Assembly: GCF_021532615.1 (NCBI RefSeq)
Contig: NZ_JAKGAQ010000003.1
Span: forward strand, 372,001-436,000
Direction: 5' to 3'
Source of the DNA: Octadecabacter dasysiphoniae
GTDB taxonomy: Bacteria > Pseudomonadota > Alphaproteobacteria > Rhodobacterales > Rhodobacteraceae
Length of the DNA stretch: 64,000 nt
In this document: positions 56,467 to 64,000 of the stretch, piece after piece
Layout of the letters: the number at the start of each line of letters is the position of its first letter
Position numbering within the stretch: position 1 is the stretch's first letter
The notes under the pieces: generated by a model
What the model saw: the letters and a program-made list of their open reading frames with translations, nothing else
Database searches by the model: none
What the model was told of the DNA's origin: nothing
Made by a program: the position numbers and the translations under genes

Positions 56467-56547
56467 CCCTGTACCTGCCAGCGGACTGAGGCCCGAGTTG
56501 GTGCGAAATTGGGCAATTCCGCGACCAAGCACTCGGGCTCTTTAGTT
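56467..56547 (+). ncRNA. Candidate small RNA
   Basis: In the 427-nt gene-free gap 56272-56698, a promoter-like pair TTGCCT (56432-56437) and TATAAA (56456-56461), 18 nt apart, is followed by a 48-nt hairpin at 56491-56538: stems of 8, 4, 3 and 4 bp, broken by small bulges, around a GGGC loop. TCTTTAGTT follows the last arm. The expected transcript is about 80 nt. No known RNA family is recognised. The rest of the gap shows nothing else I can support. Confidence 0.4.
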
Positions 56548-56698
56548 AAAGGGGAGATAGAGGTGTCATTTCACCGAAAATCTTCACGCGTCATGGAATG
56601 CGCGGCGGTGTGTGTGCCAAAAGACTCAATAGGTTAGTGGGTGTCGTTAAGGTGGCTACTAGATGTGGTGGGGGCTGATCCGCGCCCGCAACAGGTGC

Positions 56699-57076
56699 CT
56701 ATTTTTTACCAATTTCGCCCATATGAGTGGAGGTAAATGCAGTGCTGCGTTTCAACCCATAGCCAAGCATCCGGTCAAACCCGCAATGGGCGGCCCACAA
56801 AAGACCCAAAGCAAACACCACAGGCCAGCCCATCACGTAGCCCGCCAAGGCCAGCACCGCGCCAAAGCCGTAGATGTGCACCGTGTTATAACATACCGCG
56901 CCGATCCGTGGGCCGAACAGGTAACCCAGAAAGCTCAGGTCAGGGGCGAAGAACAAAACAATTGCCGCCCACCACGGAAAGATCGCGATGACCGCAAGGT
57001 AAAACCCGATACCCGCGATGCAGGCCAAAGCGCCTTCGATTTGTTGCCATCGCTTGTCTTGGGTCACATCGTCCAT
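56699..57076 (-). CDS. DUF4260 membrane protein
   Basis: A 125-residue protein with four hydrophobic helices and the DUF4260 C-terminal mark GLLWAAHCGFDRMLGYGLK. The start overlaps the MoxR gene stop by one base (TGATG), so the two are coupled. Function is unknown; an integral membrane helper of the MoxR/VWA set is possible. Confidence 0.8.
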   Translation of the reverse strand: MDDVTQDKRWQQIEGALACIAGIGFYLAVIAIFPWWAAIVLFFAPDLSFLGYLFGPRIGAVCYNTVHIYGFGAVLALAGYVMGWPVVFALGLLWAAHCGFDRMLGYGLKRSTAFTSTHMGEIGKK

Positions 57077-57915
57077 CAGCGCTGGCTGCGGGCCATAAAC
57101 GCCAATCGTTCAAACAAATGCACGTCCTGTTCGTTCTTGAGCAATGCGCCATGCAGCTTGGGCAGCGCAGACGCCCCGTCGCGTTTGAGGTCTTCCGCCG
57201 TGAGGTCTTCGGCGAGTAGTAGTTTCAGCCAATCCAGCACTTCGGACGTGCTCGGCTTTTTCTTCAGGCCTTGTTGTTCGCGGACCTCATAAAATTGCGT
57301 CAGTGCGGTGGTCAGCAGCGCGTCTTTGATGCCGGGGTGGTGGACCTCAACGATTTTTCGCATCGTGTCGATGTCGGGGAACCGGATGTAGTGGAAAAAG
57401 CAGCGGCGCAGGAACGCGTCTGGCAGTTCTTTTTCGTTGTTGGATGTGATGATCATGATCGGGCGCTGCTTGGCACGCACGGTTTCGCCAGTCTCGTAGA
57501 CGTGGAATTCCATCTTATCGAGCTCTTGCAGCAGATCGTTGGGGAATTCGATATCGGCTTTGTCGATCTCGTCGATCAGCAGCACCACACGGCCCTCCGC
57601 CTCAAACGCCTGCCACAGTTTGCCGCGTTTGATGTAGTTGGCGACATCGTTGACCTTTTCATCGCCCAGCTGGCTGTCGCGCAAACGGCTGACGGCATCA
57701 TATTCATACAGGCCTTGTTGTGCCTTGGTCGTCGATTTGATGTGCCATTCGATCATCGGCAGCCCCAGCGCTGCGCTGACTTGTCGCGCAAGCTCGGTTT
57801 TGCCGGTTCCGGGTTCGCCTTTGACAAGCAATGGACGCTCCAGCGTTACGGCGGCGTTCACCGCCACGGTCAGATCATCAGTTGCTACATAAGTATCAGT
57901 GCCTTCAAATCGCAT
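57076..57915 (-). CDS. MoxR-family AAA+ ATPase
   Basis: A 279-residue AAA+ ATPase with Walker A GEPGTGKT (33-40), Walker B LLIDE (112-116) and a sensor region ITSNNEKELPDAFLRRC. MoxR ATPases work with VWA proteins (here at 53519) as chaperones for complex assembly. Its stop overlaps the DUF4260 start. The upstream region has a weak ribosome site. Divergent from dksA. Confidence 0.92.
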   Translation of the reverse strand: MRFEGTDTYVATDDLTVAVNAAVTLERPLLVKGEPGTGKTELARQVSAALGLPMIEWHIKSTTKAQQGLYEYDAVSRLRDSQLGDEKVNDVANYIKRGKLWQAFEAEGRVVLLIDEIDKADIEFPNDLLQELDKMEFHVYETGETVRAKQRPIMIITSNNEKELPDAFLRRCFFHYIRFPDIDTMRKIVEVHHPGIKDALLTTALTQFYEVREQQGLKKKPSTSEVLDWLKLLLAEDLTAEDLKRDGASALPKLHGALLKNEQDVHLFERLAFMARSQR

Positions 57916-58134
57916 GGGGTGCGTTGCCTTCTTATTGGGTCGATTTCGAGGGCCACGCTATCACGCGCAAATCCACCTTCAAGCCCTGATAGGCGGGTGA
58001 TCCGACCTTGTAAAATTGACTGTGAACAGGGGGTGACAGCGATGAAAGATCGGTTTAAAGGAGGCGCAACGGGGGCCAAGACACTGACAAATTCTACTGA
58101 TACTTCTTTATCGCCCGCCTCTAGGGGAGCAGAG

Positions 58135-58557
58135 ATGAAAGCCGAAACTTTCTTGCCGGATGACTACACGCCGGCCGAAGACGAACCCTTTATGAATGAC
58201 ATGCAGACGGAGTATTTTCGTCGCAAGTTGATCGCTTGGCGCTCTGACATTCTTGAGGACAGCCGCGACACCATCGAAGCCATGAAAGATGGCACGCGCA
58301 ACATCCCTGATGTGGCCGACCGTGCGTCCGAAGAAACGGATCGTTCGCTGGAGTTGCGCACGCGGGACCGCGAACGCAAACTGGTGTCCAAGATTGATGC
58401 CGCGCTGCGCCGCATCGATGAGGGCGAATTCGGGTATTGCAGCGTCACGGGGGAACCTATTTCCCTGAAACGTCTGGACGCCCGTCCCATCGCCACCATG
58501 AGCCTTGAAGCACAGGAACGTCATGAGCGGCGCGAGAAAATCCACCGCGATGACTGA
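58135..58557 (+). CDS. dksA: DksA-like RNA polymerase-binding factor
   Basis: A 140-residue transcription factor that works with ppGpp on RNA polymerase. The coiled coil reaches a tip with DVADRASEE near residues 59-67. The C-terminal finger has only Cys102 (YCSVTGEPI); the other zinc cysteines of the enteric protein are missing, as in the studied Rhodobacter DksA. GGGGAG precedes the ATG at 58135; an upstream ATG at 58042 is possible but less likely. Confidence 0.9.
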   Translation: MKAETFLPDDYTPAEDEPFMNDMQTEYFRRKLIAWRSDILEDSRDTIEAMKDGTRNIPDVADRASEETDRSLELRTRDRERKLVSKIDAALRRIDEGEFGYCSVTGEPISLKRLDARPIATMSLEAQERHERREKIHRDD

Positions 58558-59698
58558 GATGTCTGACAGCGTGAATTCGACAAGCGGCGGCCCTGACAGG
58601 GGCCGCCGTATTTGTATCGTGGGGGGCGGTATTGGTGGGCTGACGGCCGCGTTGGCCTTTGCGCAGCGCAGTTTTGATGTGGACGTCCACGAACAGGCTC
58701 CGGCACTGACCGAAGTCGGGGCGGGGATACAGATCACGCCCAACGGTGCACGGGTGCTGGATGCCTTGGGGCTGGGGGCCGCGCTGGAGGGTGCAGGCAT
58801 TCGCGGACAGGCGGTCGAACCAATGGATGCGCTGACCGGGCGTCGCGTGACGCGGTTTGATCTGTCCCAGCTGGATGGCCCGCCCTACAGATTTTTGCAC
58901 CGCGCCGATTTGATCGCGATTTTGGCTGACGCCTGTGGTGCGGCGGGTGTCAGTATTCACTTGGGTTCTAAGGTGGATGCCGCCGATATGGACGCTGATC
59001 TTGTCGTCGGGGCCGAGGGGATACATTCCCCAACCCGCACGGTGCTAAATGGTACTGAGGATCCTTTTTTTACGGGCCAAGTGGCATGGCGCGCGATTGT
59101 CGATGCGCCGGACGCCGATCCTGTGGCGCGAATCTGGATGGCCCCGCGCCGCCATATCGTGACCTATCCCCTGACCGGTGGGCGCATGAACATCGTCGCC
59201 GTGCAAGAACGTCAGCAATGGGCGGGCGAGGGCTGGAATCACACCGATGATGCTGGAAATCTACGGCAGGCCTTTCGTGATGTGGGCGCCCCGCTGAGCG
59301 GGCTTTTGCAGCAGGTCGATACGGTGCATTTGTGGGGGCTGTTCCGCCATCCGGTTGCGCAGGTTTGGGCGAAGGATCGCCTTTGTATCTTGGGCGATGC
59401 GGCACATCCGACGTTGCCGTTTCTGGCGCAGGGCGCGAATTTGGCGATTGAAGATGCCTGGGTTCTGGCGGCCTGTTGTGAACACGACCTTGATGCCGGG
59501 TTGGTCCAATATCAAGCCGAACGCCAGCCGCGTGTGAAACGTGCGATTGCCGCGGCCAATGCCAACGCACGCAAATATCACCTGTCAGGGATTGCACGAA
59601 CTGTGGCGCATACGGGATTGAAGACAATCGGATATGTTGCGCCAAACGCCTTTCTGGAGCGTATGGATTGGCTGTATGGTTTGGACGTCACCGAATAG
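58550..59698 (+). CDS. FAD-dependent monooxygenase
   Basis: A flavoprotein of about 382 residues of the PHBH/salicylate hydroxylase group. The N-terminal Rossmann motif VGGGIGGLTAALA binds FAD, and LGDAAHPTLPFLAQGAN is the second FAD motif near residue 285. Substrate is unknown. The start is uncertain: 58550 and 58559 follow the dksA stop region closely, while 58523 has the better ribosome site (AGGAAC) and would overlap dksA by 35 nt. The stop is 1 nt from the convergent xth. Confidence 0.88.
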   Translation: MTEMSDSVNSTSGGPDRGRRICIVGGGIGGLTAALAFAQRSFDVDVHEQAPALTEVGAGIQITPNGARVLDALGLGAALEGAGIRGQAVEPMDALTGRRVTRFDLSQLDGPPYRFLHRADLIAILADACGAAGVSIHLGSKVDAADMDADLVVGAEGIHSPTRTVLNGTEDPFFTGQVAWRAIVDAPDADPVARIWMAPRRHIVTYPLTGGRMNIVAVQERQQWAGEGWNHTDDAGNLRQAFRDVGAPLSGLLQQVDTVHLWGLFRHPVAQVWAKDRLCILGDAAHPTLPFLAQGANLAIEDAWVLAACCEHDLDAGLVQYQAERQPRVKRAIAAANANARKYHLSGIARTVAHTGLKTIGYVAPNAFLERMDWLYGLDVTE

Positions 59699-59699
59699 G

Positions 59700-60500
59700 T
59701 TACGCGTCCAGTTCAACCCAGACAGGCACGTGGTCTGACGGCTTTTCACGGCCGCGGACTTCGGATTCGATCCAGCAGTCTTTGAGCAGGTCGGCGCATT
59801 GATTTGACAGCAAAAAATGATCGATGCGGATGCCGTCGTTTTTGTCCCATGCGCCTGCTTGGTAGTCCCAGAACGAATAGTGGCCCGCGCCGCTGTGACA
59901 GGCGCGGAAGGCTTCTGTCAGGCCGAGGTTGAGAAGACGGCGGAAGGCGGCGCGGCTGTCGGGGCGAAACAGGGCGTCGTCGGTCCACACGTTGGGGCGC
60001 GCGGCGTCTTCGGGCTGGGGAATTATGTTGTAATCTCCGGCCATTAGGAAGGGTTCTTCAAGTGCCATCAGTTCCTTAGCGCGGGTCTTGAGGCGGTCCA
60101 TCCAGCGCAGTTTGTAGTCGTACTTCGGCCCCGGTGCTGGATTGCCGTTGGGCAGGTATAAGCCACAGATTCTAATGGCTTTTTCACCCATCACGGTGGC
60201 TTCGATGTAGCGGGCTTCGATGTCGTCTTCGCCATCGCGGCCTGTGCCTGTCGCGCCGGGCAGGCCGCGCGTGACATCCTCAAGCGGGAGTTTGGACAGG
60301 ATCGCGACGCCGTTGAACCCTTTTTGTCCATGGGTTTCAACGGTATAGCCGAGGTTTTCAAAGTGTTCGCGCGGGAACCCTTCGTCGACGGATTTGATTT
60401 CTTGCAACAGGGCGACGTCGGGGTTTGAGCCCTCTAACCATTCGGTGAGCGCGCCGATGCGGGCCTTGACGCCGTTGATGTTGAATGTCGCGATTTTCAT
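59700..60500 (-). CDS. xth: Exodeoxyribonuclease III
   Basis: AP endonuclease and 3'-5' exonuclease in base-excision repair. The 266-residue protein begins MKIATFNINGVKAR, with LLQEIKS (metal-binding Glu), GDYNI near residue 155 and SDHVPVWVEL with catalytic His at the end. Family length. It converges on the monooxygenase gene with a single base between stops. Confidence 0.95.
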   Translation of the reverse strand: MKIATFNINGVKARIGALTEWLEGSNPDVALLQEIKSVDEGFPREHFENLGYTVETHGQKGFNGVAILSKLPLEDVTRGLPGATGTGRDGEDDIEARYIEATVMGEKAIRICGLYLPNGNPAPGPKYDYKLRWMDRLKTRAKELMALEEPFLMAGDYNIIPQPEDAARPNVWTDDALFRPDSRAAFRRLLNLGLTEAFRACHSGAGHYSFWDYQAGAWDKNDGIRIDHFLLSNQCADLLKDCWIESEVRGREKPSDHVPVWVELDA

Positions 60501-60567
60501 GATGTGCCCCCGGATGTATCACATCCGTTTTGGCGGGGTTGGACGGGAAAAACAAGCGTATGGTTCT

Positions 60568-60600
60568 GGTATGGGTCCGGTATGGGTTTGGTATGGGCGC
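60568..60600. repeat. Three tandem 11-nt repeats
   Basis: GGTATGGGT occurs at 60568, 60579 and 60590 (last copy ends in C), each followed by two other bases. The 11-nt period is one helical turn. It lies 68 nt upstream of xth and may bind a protein on one face of the helix, or be a slippage product. Confidence 0.5.
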
Positions 60601-60682
60601 AAATATGGCCAGACGTGCAAAAATACGCCAAGCCGTTGACAGATATCAATAAATCGCTGATTTGGCCGAAACAGGGCCGAAT

Positions 60683-61009
60683 TTACATCGAAAAGCTGAC
60701 GCCGCAGCCACAGGATGAGCTTGCGTTCGGGTTTTCGATGACGAACCGCGCGCCGATCAGTTCTTCGGTGAAATCGATTGTCGCGTCGGCCAGAAACGGC
60801 AGAGACACGGTGTCGATGATCACTTTTTCGCCCGCACCTTCGAGGACAAGATCGTCGTCTTTGGGGGCGTCCAGATCGATTTCATATTCAAAGCCCGAAC
60901 AGCCGCCGCCCTTCACGCCGACGCGCAGGGCTTTGCCATCCGCGTTCGCGCCGATTTCTGACAGGCGTTCAAATGCGCGTGGGGTCACTTTGGGGGGCAG
61001 GGTCAACAT
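60683..61009 (-). CDS. IscA/ErpA-type iron-sulfur carrier
   Basis: A 108-residue HesB-family protein delivering Fe-S clusters. The three ligand cysteines are in GGGCSGFEY and at the end in SSCGCGVSF. Starting at 61009 gives the family length; the long upstream frame is not coding. No isc or suf genes are nearby. Divergent from the dGTPase gene with about 90 nt between starts. Confidence 0.93.
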   Translation of the reverse strand: MLTLPPKVTPRAFERLSEIGANADGKALRVGVKGGGCSGFEYEIDLDAPKDDDLVLEGAGEKVIIDTVSLPFLADATIDFTEELIGARFVIENPNASSSCGCGVSFSM

Positions 61010-61099
61010 GATTGGAGCCTTTAGGTTGTCTGACAGGTTCAATATAGGTGGGGTGGGCAGACGCGACAAGGCAGTCGCGACAGTATGATTGGGACAGAT

Positions 61100-62236
61100 A
61101 TGGCAGCGGTTTATGCGTGCAGCCCCGTGCAGACGCGCGGGCGGCTTTTTGCAGAGGACGAAAGCGAGTTCAGATCGCCGTTTCAGCGGGACCGCGACAG
61201 GATTATCCATTCGTCCGCGTTTCGCCGTCTGAAACACAAAACCCAAGTGTTCGTGGAACATGAGGGAGATTATTTTCGCACGAGGCTGACGCATTCGATT
61301 GAGGTGGCGCAAGTGGCGCGCACGATTTCAGGTGTTTTGGGGCTGAACGCCGAATTGACGGAGGCCGTGGCGCTGGCCCATGATCTTGGCCACACACCGT
61401 TCGGGCACACGGGCGAGGAGGCATTGGCCGAACTGATGGCGCCGTTTGGCGGGTTTGATCATAATGCGCAGGCGATCCGGATTGTGACATCGCTTGAGCG
61501 GCATTACGCGCAGTGGGACGGGTTGAACCTGACGTGGGAAACGCTTGAAGGGATCGCCAAGCACAATGGCCCCGTGGGTGCGCCCGTGCCTTATGCGTTA
61601 GAAGACTACAACGCGCGCCACGATCTGGAATTATCTACCCATGCGAGCGGCGAGGCGCAGGTTGCCGCATTGGCCGATGATATTGCCTACAACCACCATG
61701 ACATCCACGACGGGTTGCGCGCGGAATTGTTCAGCACCGATGATTTGCTGGCGCTGCCGATTGTTGGCGATTGTTTTCGCGAGGTGGATGCGAAGTACCC
61801 CGACCTTGATAAATATCGCCGCCGTCATGAGGCGTTGCGCCGGTTCTTTGGGGTCTTGGTCGAAGATGTGATCGCGGTGAGCCGCGCGAATCTGGCGGGC
61901 CTTGATGCGCAAAGCTGCGGTGATATTCGCGTCGCGGGGCGCATGATGGTGCAGTTTTCGCCAAGCCTGTGGACGGACCTGAAGGTTGTGCGCAAGTTCT
62001 TGTTTTCGCAGATGTATCGTGCGCCGTCGGTGGTGAAGATGCGCGCAGATGTGACGCAGGTTGTCGATGATTTGTTCCCGTTGTTCATGGCACGGCCCGA
62101 ACATTTGCCAAAGCAGTGGCGCCGTGACGTTGAACAGGCGCACGGCGAAGTGGCTCTGGCGCGGATTGTGTCGGATTACATTTCGGGCATGACGGACCGG
62201 TTTGCGCTGGAAACCCACGGGCGGCTGATTGGTTAG
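61100..62236 (+). CDS. dGTP triphosphohydrolase-like HD protein
   Basis: A 378-residue protein hydrolysing dNTPs to nucleoside and triphosphate. The HD motif is seen as RLTHSIEV then HDLGHTPFGHTGEEAL, metal-binding His and Asp. The ATG at 61100 has GGGA at good spacing and gives the common start MAAVYACSP; 61085 is an alternative. The stop shares TTAG with the next convergent gene. Confidence 0.93.
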   Translation: MAAVYACSPVQTRGRLFAEDESEFRSPFQRDRDRIIHSSAFRRLKHKTQVFVEHEGDYFRTRLTHSIEVAQVARTISGVLGLNAELTEAVALAHDLGHTPFGHTGEEALAELMAPFGGFDHNAQAIRIVTSLERHYAQWDGLNLTWETLEGIAKHNGPVGAPVPYALEDYNARHDLELSTHASGEAQVAALADDIAYNHHDIHDGLRAELFSTDDLLALPIVGDCFREVDAKYPDLDKYRRRHEALRRFFGVLVEDVIAVSRANLAGLDAQSCGDIRVAGRMMVQFSPSLWTDLKVVRKFLFSQMYRAPSVVKMRADVTQVVDDLFPLFMARPEHLPKQWRRDVEQAHGEVALARIVSDYISGMTDRFALETHGRLIG

Positions 62237-63321
62237 GCGCGTGCGCGGCGGATCGTGATGAGGATCGCGAGGTAAAGGGCGATGAAAACGCCGACGGCCA
62301 GCGACATGGTGAGGTTCAGGGCTGCAAAGGCGCTTGGATAGTCTGAATACTGCCGTGGCATCCCCATGCGGCCCAATTGCATCATCGGAAGAATCCAAAG
62401 GCTGAGGTTTGCGGCGATCACGACAGGCATGGCCCAGATGGACCATGTGGGCAGGCGGGTCGGGTGGGTGAACAGCATCACGGCGGGCAGGGCGAACCAC
62501 GTAAGGCCAAGGGGGAAGACATACAGGACCGCGGCCTGAAACATCGTGTCAGCCAATCCGCCAAGATCGGTTCGAAACGCAAAGCTGGACAGGGCGGCGA
62601 TGGTCGCGGCGTTGCCGATCGTCATCACGACCAGCCACGGTGGGCGTGCAAAGAAAAGGCACACCACGCAGCAGATCAGCAGGGGCAGGGCGGCGAAAAT
62701 GATCATCGCGCTGGCGAAAGGATATCTGAGGTCTAGAAAACCCGGGGCGACAAAGCCGAACGTGCCGGCCATGGCGATGAGGCACACAAACCCGACCCAC
62801 TTGAAACGCGGTTGCGTTGACAGCATTGCGAACGCCCCGAGGAAAAGAAGGCCCGCCGCAGGCAGCAGGAACAACTGGTGCATCTGGATGGTGAGCCATG
62901 ATGTAGCGGGCGCGTAACCCAACAGCTGGTCAAGAAGGGACACAGGCGCGGGCGATTGGTACAGTGTCACGCTGAGGGCCGTGCCGGATGCGTCGGGAAA
63001 GGCGGGCAGGAAGGCGGCGGCGAAAACGAGCGCGGGGAGGGTGACGAACACAAGGCCGATCGCCACCATTGGCCCTGCGAAAAAGGCGCCTTTGTCGCGG
63101 GCGGCGGCGGCCATGGTGGTGCCCAGCAACATCACGGTGAGGTAGGAAAACAGACCATGAAAGCTGGCGACGAGGTTGAATTTCCGACCGTCTGGCACGT
63201 CGTTCGCGCCCATGAACAATGCAGATACGCCGGGGAACGCCAGTTCATAGCGGATCATCGCGGCGGCCACGGTGGCCAGACATGCCATGATGGCGGTGCA
63301 AAAGAACAGGGTGCGGGTCAT
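62233..63321 (-). CDS. COX1-like membrane protein lacking metal ligands
   Basis: A 362-residue protein with about ten transmembrane helices. The sequence follows heme-copper oxidase subunit I: KFNLVASFHGLF matches the helix II region, DTMFQAAVLYVF aligns with DTYYVVAHFHYV, and GMPRQYSDYPSAFAALN matches GMPRRYxDYPxAF. The HFHY histidines that bind both hemes are replaced by V and Y, and the HPEVY and HH copper ligands are not evident. So it cannot act as an oxidase. GAGG lies six bases before the ATG at 63321. Confidence 0.7.
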   Translation of the reverse strand: MTRTLFFCTAIMACLATVAAAMIRYELAFPGVSALFMGANDVPDGRKFNLVASFHGLFSYLTVMLLGTTMAAAARDKGAFFAGPMVAIGLVFVTLPALVFAAAFLPAFPDASGTALSVTLYQSPAPVSLLDQLLGYAPATSWLTIQMHQLFLLPAAGLLFLGAFAMLSTQPRFKWVGFVCLIAMAGTFGFVAPGFLDLRYPFASAMIIFAALPLLICCVVCLFFARPPWLVVMTIGNAATIAALSSFAFRTDLGGLADTMFQAAVLYVFPLGLTWFALPAVMLFTHPTRLPTWSIWAMPVVIAANLSLWILPMMQLGRMGMPRQYSDYPSAFAALNLTMSLAVGVFIALYLAILITIRRARA

Positions 63322-63383
63322 GCAAGCCTCGTTGACGTGGGATATGGGGGTGCTAAACGGACCATTCACCGAAAGGAAGCCTT

Positions 63384-64000
63384 ATGAACCTGTTCGCCGA
63401 TATCCGCGCGCTTGTGATCGATTGTTTGACTGACCTGACGACCGAGGGCGTTTTGCCCGACGGGCTGGGTTTTGACAACGTGACAGTGGAACCTCCGCGC
63501 GATGCGAGCCATGGCGATATGGCGACCAATGCGGCGATGGTTCTGGCCAAACCTGCGGGATCAAAGCCACGCGATATTGCGGATGCACTGGCCGCCAAGC
63601 TGATGGGCGATGCGCGGATCGTGTCGGCAGAGGTGGCGGGACCGGGGTTCTTGAACCTGCGGCTGGATGCGTCTGTGTGGGCGGGTGTCGTGAAGGCCGC
63701 GCTGACGCAACCTGATTTCGGCACGTCCGATTTGGGCGCAGGCAAGAAGATAAACGTCGAATATGTGTCCGCCAACCCGACGGGTCCGTTGCATGTAGGG
63801 CACACGCGCGGCGCGATTTTTGGCGATGCTTTGGCGTCTTTGTTGGATTACGCGGGCTTTGATGTCACGCGGGAATACTACATCAATGATGGCGGCGGGC
63901 AGGTCGATGTTGTCGCGCGGTCTGTTTATTTGCGCTACCTTGAGGCCCACGGCCAAGAGGTGACGTTCGAGGATGGCACCTATCCCGGTCACTATCTGAT
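63384..64000 (+). CDS. argS: Arginyl-tRNA synthetase, 5' part
   Basis: The first 205 codons or so; the gene runs out of the window. The N-terminal additional domain (about 1-110) is followed by the class I HIGH-type motif as LHVGHTRGA near residue 140, preceded by [11 protein letters not shown], the typical ArgRS form. AAGGAAG lies before the ATG. Divergent from the COX1-like gene, with about 60 nt between the starts. Confidence 0.95.
   Translation, partial: MNLFADIRALVIDCLTDLTTEGVLPDGLGFDNVTVEPPRDASHGDMATNAAMVLAKPAGSKPRDIADALAAKLMGDARIVSAEVAGPGFLNLRLDASVWAGVVKAALTQPDFGTSDLGAGKKINVEYVSANPTGPLHVGHTRGAIFGDALASLLDYAGFDVTREYYINDGGGQVDVVARSVYLRYLEAHGQEVTFEDGTYPGHYL

Noticed and set aside
57271..58134. 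Long frame leading into dksA, antisense to the MoxR gene
   Set aside because: The upstream part is the shadow of MoxR; DksA family length and GGGGAG fix the start at 58135.

Overview
The window looks like a chromosomal segment of a marine Rhodobacteraceae (Roseobacter-group) alphaproteobacterium. Supporting signs are the fabD-fabG-acpP-fabF-mltG block followed by the usual gene transfer agent (GTA) site and cysE, a pyruvate dehydrogenase E1-beta carrying its own lipoyl domain, an enlarged TRAP transporter of the 2-oxoacid (TakP) type, Entner-Doudoroff genes, a DksA with a single cysteine, and several families found mainly in this group (DUF2852, DUF6778, DUF2927). The genus cannot be fixed from the sequence alone. 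No rRNA, tRNA, CRISPR array or intact insertion sequence was seen.

Layout. 0.3-6.7 kb: fatty-acid synthesis (fabD, fabG, acpP, fabF) with mltG and a divergent PilZ protein. 6.9-8.8 kb: the scar of an RcGTA-like cluster, in which a g1-like reading frame is joined out of frame to the C-terminal part of g15, followed by a small GTA-linked gene and cysE. 9.8-16.7 kb: minus-strand central carbon genes (pdhABC, class I aldolase, pgk) with an ftsB-like gene. 16.8-26 kb: two peptidyl-prolyl isomerases, DUF3179, SelO, a YHYH protein, a nucleoside hydrolase, a Rieske oxygenase, an EF-hand protein and a fatty-acid desaturase. 26.1-28.7 kb: ilvI-ilvN preceded by a leader peptide and a transcription attenuator. 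28.9-32.9 kb: two RTX repeat proteins and a decayed third copy. 32.9-39.8 kb: a NarL-type two-component system divergent from a TRAP transporter.

39.9-49.3 kb: bpt, RDD, two DUF2852 paralogues, a degenerate GT51-like protein, YbaK, glnE, eda and edd. 49.5-58.6 kb: cell-envelope and RNA-modification genes (lipoproteins, an rRNA methyltransferase, PIN, M48, DedA), a VWA/MoxR pair and dksA. 58.6-64 kb: a flavin monooxygenase, xth, an IscA-like protein, a dGTPase, a heme-less relative of cytochrome oxidase subunit I, and the start of argS, cut by the window edge.

Most of the window is housekeeping. The most notable items are the precise GTA deletion scar, the ilv attenuator with the 15-residue peptide MLRILVLVGRPRMGL, a possible 80-nt small RNA near 56.5 kb, two proteins that keep an enzyme fold but lack its catalytic or cofactor residues (GT51-like and COX1-like), paired palindromic elements after cysE and between ilvI and ilvN, several unassigned operator palindromes, and four convergent gene pairs whose stop codons overlap by exactly 4 nt. 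Nothing here is clearly a wholly new multi-gene system.
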